From positions 124,001-188,000 of the forward strand of contig JAUPTC010000042.1 in NCBI GenBank assembly GCA_030762895.1: DNA of 64,000 nt, in the 5' to 3' direction. The notes under the pieces are model-generated. The model was not told where the DNA came from. It saw nothing but the letters and a program-made list of their open reading frames with translations, and did not search any database. This stretch comes from Sophora flavescens. Its lineage: Eukaryota; Streptophyta; Magnoliopsida; Fabales; Fabaceae. Below are positions 33,952-44,917 of this stretch, in pieces. Every line of letters begins with the position of its first letter. Position 1 is the first letter of the stretch. A program made the position numbers and the translations under genes.

Positions 33952-34486
33952 TTAGGCTTTGGTTGGATTTTGTGTTTTTGTTCTTCATCTTATACCTTTA
34001 TTCTTTTCTTCTTTTAAACCCAAAAACTATCAAAAAAAAAATTACACTTTGAATCTATTTGTGAACGGAAATTTCGTGGTGTTGTTCTTGCTCAAAAACA
34101 AGTTTTCAAGTGTGATTCTCTTCTTCAAAGTTTGAAAAAAAAAAGGAAGAGAAAAGTCTATTTGAGCAATTTGTGTTCTTGAAAAAAAAAATTTTTCCCT
34201 TCTTCCTTGTTCTTATTTCCAAAGCTTTGCCTTTCTAGCCTTTCCTTTTGTTTCCTTTGTTTTGATAAGTTTTGTGATTTTTGTTACTTGATTTTTGGAT
34301 TTTTGTGTGGATTGTGTTTGACTCTTCTAAGGCCTAAAAGAGAACAATTGAGTGGAAAAAGGCAAGAGTAAAAATTACATCTTGTGTGGAAAAAGCCAAT
34401 TGAGTGAAATATACATTGTGCGCACTTGGTGAGTGGATTGGTTCTTACATATATATATTTTTATTTTCTAACTTGTATTCTTTGCT
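33952..34486 (+). other. Leader of subfamily B element
   Basis: Noncoding, homopolymer-rich leader very like that of the gag-carrying elements (39812-40405 and 24160-23546), down to the GTGTGGAAAAAGCC block near 34384. The subfamily C elements lack this leader. No gene seen. Confidence 0.75.
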
Positions 34487-35409
34487 ATGTTGCGATTTGA
34501 AAATTTTGACTATGTACAAGAACATAGGAAAGAGGTTGAAGAGTGGATCCGGCAAATGCATGAGAGGCGTGACAAGAAGATGAGAGAGAACGAAAAAAAG
34601 AGGTTGAGAAAAGAGGAAAGAATGAAAAGACAAATAGAAAGTTTTGAAGACCACGTGAAGAAGTTGGTGGAAGACTCCAACAAGAAAGAGAATGAGAGGA
34701 AAGAGAGAGAGAAAGCAAAACAAGAGAATGAGGCAAAAGCAAAAGAGAGTGAAAAGAAAAGTGACGATCAAAAGGAAGAAGAACAAGAGAGTGAAAAGAA
34801 GAGTGATGATAAAGAGAAAAATAGTGTGAAAAATAATGAGAAAAATAGTGTGGAAATAATTGAGAAAAAGAGAGTTATTTGGAAACAAAAAGTGAAGAGA
34901 AGAGGGTTTTAATTTCAAGGCAGCCCCAATGCATATTTTATTACAAGAATTTTCATTTGGTTGCTAACACTTCTAATGATCTCTTTTTGCAAAAATTTGG
35001 AAATCTCATCCAAAAGGAAGTAACCCATGGTTTGGAAACTTGTATGATTTCCAAAATGCTCAACAAATCACCCACTCTTGCTTTACCTCCTATTGAGATA
35101 TATTTTGAACTTAAGTCTAAAGCACCCAATGTGATTGTGAGGAATACTTTAGATGGAGCACCAATATCTAATTTTGGTGATGACGATTGTTTCAATTCGA
35201 GGTCGAATTCACTCAAAGAAGGAGGAGATGATATGAGCCAAGGGGGGGCAAGTCAACTTGTCATCAAGAATGATATGAGCCCAATAAGGAGCATGGACCA
35301 AGGAGCACTAAAAGGACTTGGTGGGTCTAAGACAAACCAAGAAAGCCCAAGAAGTTCTAAACCAAATAGTGTCAACCTTGACGGAAACAAGCCCAAGTTC
35401 AAGTCTTGA
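34487..35409 (+). pseudogene. Fusion reading frame, subfamily B, left arm, frameshifted
   Basis: ATG at 34487 gives MLRFENFDYVQEHRKEVEEW and the same charged coiled-coil design as 26053-27123. The frame breaks near 34870, where the run of A after GAG has five bases (six in the mirror copy). It continues in a second frame from about 34879 with LISRQPQCIFYYKNFHLVAN and the tail GGDDMSQGGASQLVIKNDMS. Near 35332, 8 bp are missing compared with 33115, so the true C-terminus is lost. Confidence 0.8.
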
Positions 35410-35458
35410 TGGAGTGGAGGACAAAATGGTTACTTATCTCATCCAACTTGAAGACCCA

Positions 35459-36146
35459 TGATGGGCTTGGTCGTCCACTTCCCATATTATCATTTTCTAG
35501 TTTATTTCAAGCAAATAAAGTGCAATAAACTTGGGTTTTATGAAGAATTTCGAATTTGGGTGCATAGTGGGAGGAATCTTGTTGGTTTGCATACCAATAG
35601 TAACTCCTTTAAGTTTTTAGACTTTTTATGTTTTGTTAATTATGTGGGAGTTACACTTTTAATTTGAGAAATAAGTGTGGCTGCTACATAATGATAGAGA
35701 GAGGGTAATAAGTCACTATTAAGTGGTTGAGTTAAGTGTGAATTTAGTAAGTCATGAATAGGCTAGTTATGTGGGGGTTATGGAATCATTGGGAAGACAA
35801 AGGGTGAAGCCAAATGTTGGCAGCCACACCCCTACATGTAACATGCCCAAACACATGAAATGGTAACTTGGATGTTGAATTTGGATTAAATCCATTTGTG
35901 AGGGAATTGTCTCTCTTTGGTTCTTGGTTGAGCCATCTTGTTCTTATCAAGAATCCACGATTCTTGTGGCGAACCTCACTTGGCTTATCAAACTCTCTAG
36001 TTTGTGGCGCCTTCACCATCTCTAATCTTCACCATTTTCATATTTTCTTCCTTTTATGTTACAACTCAATTCTGACTTGGATTTGTAATTGTTAAAATTC
36101 AACCAAAAAGATCATCAAAGGCAACCTCACCGTTTGGTTGTCATCA
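35459..36146 (+). repeat. LTR, subfamily B (second, left arm)
   Basis: 688 bp, starting TGATGGGCTTGGTCGTCC and ending TTGTCATCA. It is followed by primer site 36149-36160 and by the leader of a third, truncated internal region. Confidence 0.87.
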
Positions 36147-36613
36147 AGTGGTATCAAAGCTTAGGCTTTGGTTGGATTTTCGGTGTTTTTGTTCTTCATC
36201 TTCTACCTTTATTCTTTTCTTCTTTTAAACCCAAAAACTATCAAAAAAAAAATTACACTTTGAATCTATTTGTGAACGGAAATTTCGTGGTGGTTGTTCT
36301 TGCTCAAAAACAAGTTTTCAAGCGTGATTCTCTTCTTCAAAGTTTGAAAAAAAAAGGAAGAGAAAAGTCTATTTGAGCAATTTGTGTTCTTGAAAAAAAA
36401 AAGAAAGAAAAATATTTCCCTTCTTCCTTGTTCTTATTTCCAAAGCTTTGCCTTTCTAGCCTTTCCTTTTGTTTCCTTTGTTTTGATAAGTTTTGTGATT
36501 TTTGTTACTTGATTTTTGGATTTTTGTGTGGATTGTGTTTGACTCCTCTAAGGACTAAAAGAGAACAATTGAGTGGAAAAAGGCAAGAGTGAAAATTACA
36601 TCTTGTGTGGAAA
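36147..36613 (+). other. Truncated leader of a further subfamily B copy
   Basis: Primer site and leader as at 33938-34390, ending at CTTGTGTGGAAA where the minisatellite begins. No reading frame remains. 36089-36376 is open by chance across the leader and is not coding. Confidence 0.8.
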
Positions 36614-37400
36614 GAGGGTCATGGGTTATCCAAGGGATCAATGCAAGAGGGTCATGGGTTAACGATGGGATCAATGACGTCAAGGTCATGGGTAATCATG
36701 TGATCATGACAAGGGGATCATGGGTTAACCATGGGATCATGCAAAGGGGGTCATGTGTTAACCACGGGATCATGGCAATTTGGTCAGGTGTTAATCATGG
36801 GATTATTGTGTGAGGGTCAAGGGTCAACCATTCGATCATGGCGTGAGGGTTATGTGTTAACTATGGGATCATGTCAAGAGGGTCATGGGTTAACCGTGGG
36901 ATCATGGCGTGAGGGTCATGGGTTAACCATGGGATCATGGCAAATGGGTCATGGGTTAACCATGGGATTATGGCGTCTGGGCCATGGGTTAACCATGGGA
37001 TCATGGTAAACGGGTCATGGGTTAACCATAGGATTATGACAAGAGGGTCAAGGGTTAACCTTGGGATCACGACGTTAGGGTCATGGGATAACCATGGGAT
37101 GATGGCAAGTGGGTCATGGGTTAGCCTTGAGATCATGGAAAGTGGGTCATGGGTAAGCAAGGAATTACGGCAAGTGGGTCCTGGATTAACCATGAGATCA
37201 CAGCAAGCGGTTTTAGGGTAACCATGTGATCATGGCAAGAGGGTCTTGGGTTAACCTTGGGATCAATGCAAGAGGGTCATGGGTTAACCATGGGATCATT
37301 GCATGATGGTAATGGGTTAACCAAGGGATCATTGCGTTGGTGTGATGTGTTAACCATGGGATCATGGCTAGTGGGACATGGGTTATCCATGGATCATGGG
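36614..37400 (+). repeat. 33-bp minisatellite, left arm
   Basis: About 24 copies of a 33-bp unit close to GAGGGTCATGGGTTAACCAT, then GGGATCATGGCAA. The core CATGGGTTAACCATG is nearly palindromic and carries GTTAAC. Because 33 is divisible by three, open frames arise on both strands; they are not genes. It lies between the truncated leader and 5S spacer DNA; the mirror copy is 42926-43714. Confidence 0.93.
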
Positions 37401-37788
37401 TGGCAGGAAAAAATCCAAGGAAGGAGGCCCATTGGTCCGTTAGACCCATGGGCACCACCCGATTCTAGCCAAACGACGCCGTCTCATCCACCTTTCCTAT
37501 TTTCGAAGTATTTTCTCCGCATCATAATTACCAGGACGGGTGCGGCTTTCTGACAGTTGTGGTCCCATATTTTTTAAAATTCATTTGACACTGTTTCCTA
37601 CTTTTCCGGCATCTTCTGGTGGGTCTTAATGCTGGGATTTGGGGTTTCCGCAGTCCGGAGGGCCCCGCACCGCCGACCGTGGCGGGGCACTCGATTGAGG
37701 CCGTTTACGGTCTCCCGCCTTCGGTGTTTTGGCGACCCCGGCTTTCCGGAGCCATGCTCTGGTTCGACCGATAAAGTTGTAGGGAAAA

Positions 37789-37908
37789 AGAGGTGCAACA
37801 CGAGGACTTCCCAAGAGGTCACCCATCCTAGTACTACTCTCGCCCAAGCACGCTTAAATGCGGAGTTCTGATGGGATCCGATGCATTAGTGTTTTTATGA
37901 CCGCACCT
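37789..37908 (-). rRNA. 5S rRNA gene copy M6
   Basis: 120 nt on the minus strand, starting AGGTGCGGTCATAAAAACAC and ending GTTGCACCTCT before TTTTCCC. CCAGCAC is changed to AAAACAC in the 5' third. TATAAAGG lies about 30 bp upstream. It mirrors 42421-42540. Confidence 0.9.
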
Positions 37909-38471
37909 GTTAGTCTACGCGCGATCAAATCCTTTATACGTTTACTTACCGCGACGTGCCGAGCTTCCGTTACCCCTCGGGTTCCGGTCAGGCTCCGCTT
38001 CCGGATGGGACTTCCGAGACATCAGGGACATGCCGATAATTACCAGATTTGTTTTCACGTGCTACGAATGACCTGAATTTTGGCAGGGTGGTAGGGAAAA
38101 ATTCAAGGAACGAGGCCCATGGTCCGTTGGATCAATGGGCGCCACCCGATTCTGGCCAAACGGCGCCATCTCGGCCACTTTTCCTATTTTCGAAGTATTT
38201 TCTCCGCATCATAATTACCAGGACGGGTGCGGCTTTCTGACAGTCGTGGTCCCCTATTTTTTAAAATTCGTTTGACACCGTTTCTAACTTTTCCGGCATC
38301 TTTCGGTGGGTCTTTATGCTGGGGTTTGGCGTTTCCGCGGTCCGGAGGGCCCCGCACTGCCGATCGGCGGGGGCATTCGTTTGAGGCCGTTTACGGTCTC
38401 CCGCCTTAGATGTTTTGGCGACCCGGCATTCCGAGCCATGCTCGGGTCGGCCGATAAAGTTGTTGGGAAAA

Positions 38472-38540
38472 AGAGGTGCAATACGAGGACTTCCCGAGGT
38501 CACCCATCCTAGTACTACTCTCGCACAAGCACGCTTAAAT
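38472..38540 (-). rRNA. 5S rRNA gene copy M7, cut by gap
   Basis: The 3' 69 nt of a 5S gene. It has CTCGGGAAGTCC (bases lost in the C box) and ATTGCACCTC. The 5' half is inside the gap. It mirrors 41786-41854. Confidence 0.88.
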
Positions 38541-39040
38541 NNNNNNNNNNNNNNNNNNNNNNNNNNNNNNNNNNNNNNNNNNNNNNNNNNNNNNNNNNNN
38601 NNNNNNNNNNNNNNNNNNNNNNNNNNNNNNNNNNNNNNNNNNNNNNNNNNNNNNNNNNNNNNNNNNNNNNNNNNNNNNNNNNNNNNNNNNNNNNNNNNNN
38701 NNNNNNNNNNNNNNNNNNNNNNNNNNNNNNNNNNNNNNNNNNNNNNNNNNNNNNNNNNNNNNNNNNNNNNNNNNNNNNNNNNNNNNNNNNNNNNNNNNNN
38801 NNNNNNNNNNNNNNNNNNNNNNNNNNNNNNNNNNNNNNNNNNNNNNNNNNNNNNNNNNNNNNNNNNNNNNNNNNNNNNNNNNNNNNNNNNNNNNNNNNNN
38901 NNNNNNNNNNNNNNNNNNNNNNNNNNNNNNNNNNNNNNNNNNNNNNNNNNNNNNNNNNNNNNNNNNNNNNNNNNNNNNNNNNNNNNNNNNNNNNNNNNNN
39001 NNNNNNNNNNNNNNNNNNNNNNNNNNNNNNNNNNNNNNNN
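38541..39040. other. Assembly gap (500 N) near centre of inverted repeat
   Basis: Exactly 500 N. It interrupts a 5S gene on its left and starts directly at a CRM-like tail/LTR boundary on its right. The centre of the large inverted repeat is therefore not fully sequenced. Confidence 0.99.
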
Positions 39041-39043
39041 CCA

Positions 39044-39797
39044 TGACAAGAGGGGTGTGCAACATGAAGAAGAGTCCAATTTTAGTTGTTTATTTTAATT
39101 CAATAAGTGTAAATGGGTTTTATGAGTGAGCCCAATTACTAAGTGATGTTTTTGGGGCAGCCCACTTGTAATCCTTGATGCAAAACGAATTTGTCTTAGT
39201 GGGAGGAATCTTTAGCTTGCATGCTATAAGAACTCCTAAACTAGTGTGTTGATATTTTGATAAATTGTATAAATTATGGGGGGGTTACACTTTTAATGTG
39301 AGAAGCAAGTGTAACCTTCATAGTCTTATGGCTGAGTTGAATGATTTGGTGGCTACACTATGAGGGTTTTTAACTCATGTTATGATGGCTGAGTTAAGTA
39401 GGAATAAGTGAGTGTTTAAGGGCAATTAAGTGGGGGTTATGGTTTGGTTTTGGAAGCCCAAAAGTTGGCTGCTCAACTATATGTAATTTGTGACAAACAC
39501 ATGAAATGATAACTTTGATGTTGATTTTGGATTAAATCCATCTTGTGAGAATTTTGTTCTCCTAGGTTCTTGGTTGAACCAAACTATTGTTCTCATCAAG
39601 AATCCAAGATTCTTGTGGCGAACCTCACCTTGGCTTATCAAATCCCCTTGGATTTGTGGCGCCATCATCATCTTCTTACTCATCCATTTTCTTTATTTCT
39701 TCACTTTAATCTTGGTTACAAAGTGTTACACGAATTTGTGTTAAAAATTCAACCAAAAAGATCATCAAAGGCAATCTCACCATTTGGGTTGTCATCA
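39044..39797 (+). repeat. LTR, subfamily A, plus copy
   Basis: 754 bp. It matches 24173-24976 in reverse orientation with indels. It starts right after the gap. Confidence 0.82.
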
Positions 39798-40441
39798 AGT
39801 GGTATCAAAGCTTAGGCTTTGGTTGAATTTCTGAGTTTTGTTCTTCATCTTCTACCTATCTTCTTTTCTTCTTTTAAACCAACAAACTGTCAAAAAAAAA
39901 TTACACTTTGATTCTATTTGTGAAGGGAAATTTTCGTGTTGTTGTTCTTGCTCAAAAACAAGTTTTCAAGTGTGATTCTCTTCTTCAAAGTTTGAAAAAA
40001 AACAATTTGCACAAATTATAAGAAAAAAAATTGTGCATGAAATCTTGAAGGAAAAAAAAAAGGAAGAGAAAAGTCTATTTGAGCAATTTGTGTTCTTGAA
40101 ACAAAAAAAAAAAAATTTCCTTCTTCCTTGTTCTTATTTCCAAAGCTTTGCCTTTCTAGCCTTTCCTTTTGTTTCCTTTGTTTTGATAAGTTTTGTGATT
40201 TTTGTTACTTGAATTTTTTGGATTTTTGTGTGGTTTTGTGTTTGACTCTTCTAAGAACTAAAGGAGAACATTTGAGAGGAAAAAGGCAAGAGAGACCAAA
40301 TTACATTTTTTGTGTGGAAAAAGCCAAAAGAGTGGACAAAAAAAATCCATTGTGTGAACTAGTGAGGGAGTGTAGTGAGGAAACACAAACTCTTCTACTC
40401 AAATCATGGCCAACAATGAGGATAGTCCACCATTATCTCCA
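39044..40441 (+). mobile_element. CRM-like element 5' part (LTR, leader, gag start), truncated
   Basis: LTR 39044-39797 (754 bp, subfamily A type, TGACAAGAGGGG...TTGTCATCA), primer site 39800-39811, leader, then a gag start at 40406 (MANNEDSPPLSPR). This is like the gag of the copy at 23545 but ends after 12 codons where 5S rDNA begins. It is opposite in orientation to the 21.5-25 kb copy. Confidence 0.85.
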
Positions 40442-40482
40442 AGGATGGGTGACCTCCTGGGAAGTCCTCGTGTTGCACCTCT
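40406..40482 (+). pseudogene. gag start fused to 5S rDNA
   Basis: ATG at 40406 encodes MANNEDSPPLSPR; the frame then continues into antisense-free 5S rDNA (MGDLLGSPRVAPLFP) and on into spacer, open for 96 codons by chance. The join lies in a shared AAGG/TAGG-ATGGG stretch near 40441, so microhomology is possible. 40442-40482 is the last 41 nt of a 5S gene. Confidence 0.8.
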
Positions 40483-41048
40483 TTTTCCCAACAATTTTAT
40501 CGGCCGACCCAGAGCATGGCTCCGGAAAGCCGGGGTCGCCAAAACACCGATGGTGGGAGACCGTATACAGCCTCAAACGAGTGCCCCCGCCGGTCGGCGG
40601 TGCGGGGCCCTCCGGACCGCGAAAACGCCAAACCCCAGCATAAAGACCCACCGGAAGATGCCGGAAAAGTTGGAAACAGTGTCAAATGATTTTTAAAAAA
40701 TATGGGACCACGACTGTCAGAAAGTCGCACCCGTCCTGGTAATTATGATGCGTAGAAAATACTTCGAAAATAGGAAAAGTGGCCGAGACGGCGCCGTTTG
40801 GCCAGAATCGGGTGGCGCCCATTGGTCCAACGGACCATGGGCCTCGTTCCTTTAATTTTTCCCTACCACCCTACCAAAATTCAGGTCATTCGTAGCACGT
40901 GAAGACAAATCCGGTAATTACCGGCATGTCCCTGATGTCTCGGAAGCCCCATACGGAAGCGGAGCCTGACCGGAACCCGAGGGGTAACGGAAGCTCGACA
41001 CGTCGCGGTAAGTAAGCATTTAAAGGATTTGATCGCGCTTAGACTAAC

Positions 41049-41168
41049 AGGTGCGGCCATACCAGCACTAATGCACCGGATCCCATCAGAACTCCACATT
41101 TAAGCGTGCTTGGGGGACAGTGGTACTAGGATGGGTGATCTCCTGGGAAGTCCTCGTGTTGCACCTCT
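41049..41168 (+). rRNA. 5S rRNA gene copy P1
   Basis: 120 nt, starting AGGTGCGGCCATACCAGCAC. Changes include TTGGGGGACAGTGGTACTAG instead of TTGGGCGAGAGTAGTACTAG and GGGTGATCTCC in the C box. TTTAAAGG replaces the TATA-like motif upstream. Probably a weak or dead copy. Confidence 0.9.
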
Positions 41169-41734
41169 TTTTCCCAACAACTTTATCGGCCGACCCAGAG
41201 CATGGCTTCGGAATGCCGGGGTCGCCAAAACACCGAAGGCGGGAGACCGTAAGCGGCCTCAAACGAGTGCCCCCGCCGATCGGCGGTGCGGGGCCCTCCG
41301 GACGGCGGAAACGCCAAACCCCAGCATAAAGACCCACCGGAAGATGCCGGAAAAGTTGGAAACAGTGTCAAATGAATATTAAAAAATATGGGACCACGAC
41401 TGTCAGAAAGCCGCACCCGTCCTAGTAATTATGATGCGGAGAAAATACTTCGAAAATAGGAAAAGTGGCCGAGACGGCGCCATTTGGCCAGAATCGGGTG
41501 GCGCCCATTGGTCCAACGGACCATGGGCCTCGTTCCTTGAATTTTTCCCTACCACCCTGCCAAAATTCAGGTCATTCGTAGCACGTGAAAACAAATCTGG
41601 TAATTACTGGCATGTCCCTGATGTCTCGGAAGCCCCATCTGGAAGCGGAGCCTGACCGGAACCCGAGGGGAAACGGAAGCTCGGCACGTCGCGGTAAGTA
41701 AGCGTATAAAGGATTTGATCGCGCGTAGACTAAC

Positions 41735-41854
41735 AGGTGCGGTCATACCAGCACTAATGCACCGGATCCCATCAGAACTCCATATTTAAGCGTGCTTGTG
41801 CGAGAGTAGTACTAGGATGGGTGACCTCCTGGGAAGTCCTCGTATTGCACCTCT
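41735..41854 (+). rRNA. 5S rRNA gene copy P2
   Basis: 120 nt with regular 5' part, TATAAAGG upstream (-30), GC-rich bases near -12 and C at -1. The gene has TTGTGCGAGAGT for TTGGGCGAGAGT and CGTATTGCACC. T5 terminator follows. Confidence 0.92.
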
Positions 41855-42390
41855 TTTTCCCAACAACTTTATCGGCCGACCCAGAGCATGGCTCCGGAAT
41901 GCCGGGGTCGCCAAAACACCGAAAGCGGGAGACCGTAAACGGCCTCAAACGAGTGCCCCCGCCGATCGGCAGTGCGGGGCCCTCCGGACCGCGGAAACGC
42001 CAAACCCCAGCATAAAGACCCACCGAAAGATGCCGGAAAAGTTAGAAACGGTGTCAAACGAATTTTAAAAAATATGGGACCACGACTGTCAGAAAGCCGC
42101 ACCCGTCCTGGTAATTATGATGCGGAGAAAATACTTCGAAAATAGGAAAAGTGGCCGAGACGGCGCCGTTTGGCCAGAATCGGGTGGCGCCCATTGATCC
42201 AACGGACCATGGGCCTCGTTCCTTGAATTTTTCCCTACCACCCTGCCAAAATTCAGGTCATTCGTAGCACGTGAAAACAAATCTGGTAATTATCGGCATG
42301 TCCCTGATGTCTCGGAAGCCCCATACGGAAGCGGAGCCTGACCGGAGCCCGAGGGGTAACGGAAGCTCGGCACATCGCGGTAAGTAAGCG

Positions 42391-42420
42391 TATAAAGGAT
42401 TTGATCGCGCGTAGACTAAC
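42391..42420 (+). promoter_or_regulatory. External promoter elements of 5S copy P3
   Basis: TATAAAGG at -30 to -23, GC-rich stretch around -14 to -10 and C at -1 match the upstream signals known for plant 5S genes. The same block precedes copy P2 and, reversed, M3, M5, M6. Confidence 0.75.
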
Positions 42421-42540
42421 AGGTGCGGTCATACCAGCACTAATGCACCGGATCCCATCAGAACTCCGCATTTAAGTGTGCTTGGGCGAGAGTAGTACTA
42501 GGATGGGTGACCTCCTGGGAAGTCCTCGTGTTGCACCTCT
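42421..42540 (+). rRNA. 5S rRNA gene copy P3, best preserved
   Basis: Exactly 120 nt from AGGTGCGGTCATACCAGCAC to GTTGCACCTCT. Upstream lie TATAAAGG at 42391-42398 (-30), GCGC near -12 and C at -1, the plant 5S promoter layout; TTTTTCCC follows as terminator. Against the usual plant 5S it shows ATTTAAGTGTGC for AGTTAAGCGTGC in the A box and CCTGGG for CCCGGG in the C box. Potentially transcribable, but the array-wide changes make this uncertain. Confidence 0.93.
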
Positions 42541-42546
42541 TTTTCC
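42541..42546 (+). terminator. RNA polymerase III T-tract after 5S copy P3
   Basis: TTTTT directly after GCACCTC, then CCC. The same tract follows every 5S copy in the window. Confidence 0.8.
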
Positions 42547-42925
42547 CAACAACTTTATCGGCCGACCCAGAGCATGGCTCCGGAAGCCGTGGTCGCCAAA
42601 ACACCGAAGGCGGGAGACCGTAAACGGCCTCAACGAGTGCCCCCGCCTGTCGGCATTGCGGGGCCCTCCGGACTGCGGAAACGCCAAAACCCAGCTTAAA
42701 GACCCACCAGAAGATGCCGGAAAAGTTGGAAACAGTGTCAAATGAATTTTAAAAAATATGGGACCACGACTGTCAGAAAGCCGCACCCGTCCTGGTAATT
42801 ATGATGCGGAGAAAATACTTCGAAAATAGGAAAAGTGGATGAGACGGCGTCGTTTGGCTAGAATCGGGTGGTGCCCATGGGTCCAACGGACCAATGGGCC
42901 TCCTTCCTTGGATTTTTTCCTGCCA

Positions 42926-43714
42926 CCCATGATCCATGGATAACCCATGTCCCACTAGCCATGATCCCATGGTTAACACATCACACCAACGCAATGATCC
43001 CTTGGTTAACCCATTACCATCATGCAATGATCCCATGGTTAACCCATGACCCTCTTGCATTGATCCCAAGGTTAACCCAAGACCCTCTTGCCATGATCAC
43101 ATGGTTACCCCAAAACCCCTTCTTTGTGATCTCATGGTTAATCCAGGACCCACTTGCCGTAATTCCTTGCTTACCCATGACCCACTTTCCATGATCTCAA
43201 GGCTAACCCATGACCCACTTGCCATCATCCCATGGTTATCCCATGACCCTAACGTCATGATCCCAAGGTTAACCCTTGACCCTCTTGTCATAATCCTATG
43301 GTTAACCCATGACCCGTTTACCATGATCCCATGGTTAACCCATGGCCCAGACGCCATAATCCCATGGTTAACCCATGACCCATTTGCCATGATCCCATGG
43401 TTAACCCATGACCCTCACGCCATGATCCCACGGTTAACCCATGACCCTCTTGACATGATCCCATAGTTAACACATAACCCTCACGCCATGATCGAATGGT
43501 TGACCCTTGACCCTCACACAATAATCCCATGATTAACACCTGACCAAATTGCCATGATCCCGTGGTTAACACATGACCCCCTTTGCATGATCCCATGGTT
43601 AACCCATGATCCCCTTATCATGATCACATGATTAACCCATGACCTTGACGTCATTGATCCCATCGTTAACCCATGACCCTCTTGCATTGATCCCTTGGAT
43701 AACCCATGACCCTC
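42926..43714 (-). repeat. 33-bp minisatellite, right arm
   Basis: Reverse complement of 36614-37400 with scattered substitutions, e.g. the ACCCCAAAACCCCTTCTTTG segment near 43112 versus its counterpart near 37205. Same flanks: 5S spacer on the centre side, truncated leader on the outer side. Confidence 0.93.
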
Positions 43715-44180
43715 TTTCCACACAAGATGTAATTTTCACTCTTGCCTTTTTCCACTCAATTGTTCTCTTTTAGTCCTTAGAGGAGTCAAACACAATCCAC
43801 ACAAAAATCCAAAAATCAAGTAACAAAAATCACAAAACTTATCAAAACAAAGGAAACAAAAGGAAAGGCTAGAAAGGCAAAGCTTTGGAAATAAGAACAA
43901 GGAAGAAGGGAAATATTTTTCTTTCTTTTTTTTTCAAGAACACAAATTGCTCAAATAGACTTTTCTCTTCCCTTTTTTTTCAAACTTTGAAGAAGAGAAT
44001 CACGCTTGAAAACTTGTTTTTGAGCAAGAACAACCACCACGAAATTTCCGTTCACAAATAGATTCAAAGTGTAATTTTTTTTTTGATAGTTTTTGGGTTT
44101 AAAAGAAGAAAAGAATAAAGGTAGAAGATGAAGAACAAAAACACCGAAAATCCAACCAAAGCCTAAGCTTTGATACCACT
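43715..44180 (-). other. Truncated leader of a subfamily B copy, right arm
   Basis: Mirror of 36147-36613: primer site (GCTTTGATACCA on the plus strand near 44167-44178) and homopolymer-rich leader cut by the minisatellite. No gene. Confidence 0.8.
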
Positions 44181-44868
44181 TGATGACAACCAAATGGTGA
44201 GGTTGCCTTTGATGATCTTTTTGGTTGAATTTTAACAATTACAAATCCAAGTCAGAATTGAGTTGTAACATAAAAGGAAGAAAATATGAAAATGGTGAAG
44301 ATTAGAGATGGTGAAGGCGCCAGAAACTAGAGAGTTTGATAAGCCAAGTGAGGTTCGCCACAAGAATCGTGGATTCTTGATAAGAACAAGATGGCTCAAC
44401 CAAGAACCAAAGAGAGACAATTCCCTCACAAATGGATTTAATCCAAATTCAACATCCAAGTTACCATTTCATGTGTTTGGGCATGTTACATGTAGGGGTA
44501 TGGCTGCCAACATTTGGCTTCACCCTTTGTCTTCCCAATGATTCCATAACCCCCACATAACTAGCCTATTCATGACTTACTAAATTCACACTTAACTCAA
44601 CCACTTAATAGTGACTTATTACCCTCTCTCTATCATTATGTAGCAGCCACACTTATTTCTCAAATTAAAAGTGTAACTCCCACATAATTAACAAAACATA
44701 AAAAGTCTAAAAACTTAAAGGAGTTACTATTGGTATGCAAACCAACAAGATTCCTCCCACTATGCACCCAAATTCGAAATTCTTCATAAAACCCAAGTTT
44801 ATTGCACTTTATTTGCTTGAAATAAACTAGAAAATGATAATATGGGAAGTGGACGACCAAGCCCATCA
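44181..44868 (-). repeat. LTR, subfamily B (right arm, inner)
   Basis: 688 bp, mirror of 35459-36146, with TGA/TCA ends. Confidence 0.87.
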
Positions 44869-44917
44869 TGGGTCTTCAAGTTGGATGAGATAAGTAACCA
44901 TTTTGTCCTCCACTCCA

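Larger units (their letters stand above)
33250..36146 (+). mobile_element. Short non-autonomous CRM-like element, subfamily B, left arm
   Basis: Two 688-bp LTRs (33250-33937 and 35459-36146) flank a 1521-bp internal region with primer site (33940-33951), a 535-bp leader and a single broken reading frame. No target duplication is seen: outside both LTRs lie further internal pieces of the same family, so it is part of a tandem chain. The mirror copy is 44181-47085. Confidence 0.88.
37401..38540 (-). repeat. 5S rDNA array, left arm, minus orientation
   Basis: Spacer starting GGCAGGAAAAAATCCAAGG, one full 5S gene, a full spacer and a 5S gene cut by the gap at 38541. The spacing of the two genes is 683 bp. 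Mirrored by 41786-42925. Confidence 0.95.
40442..42925 (+). repeat. 5S rDNA array, right side, plus orientation
   Basis: One 3' fragment and three complete 5S genes at 41049, 41735 and 42421, with exact 686-bp spacing. 41786-42925 is the mirror of 37401-38540. 40442 to about 41285 has no visible counterpart on the left, where the gap lies. Spacers are more uniform than in the 18-21 kb array. Confidence 0.96.

Noticed and set aside
36589..37221. Open frames with repeated GSWVNHGI-type peptides, and their counterparts at 42868-43723
   Set aside because: They come from the 33-bp minisatellite; the period is a multiple of three, so several frames on both strands stay open.
36614..37400. CRISPR-like array
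   Set aside because: Regular 33-bp repeats without unique spacers, in a plant nuclear context. It is a minisatellite.
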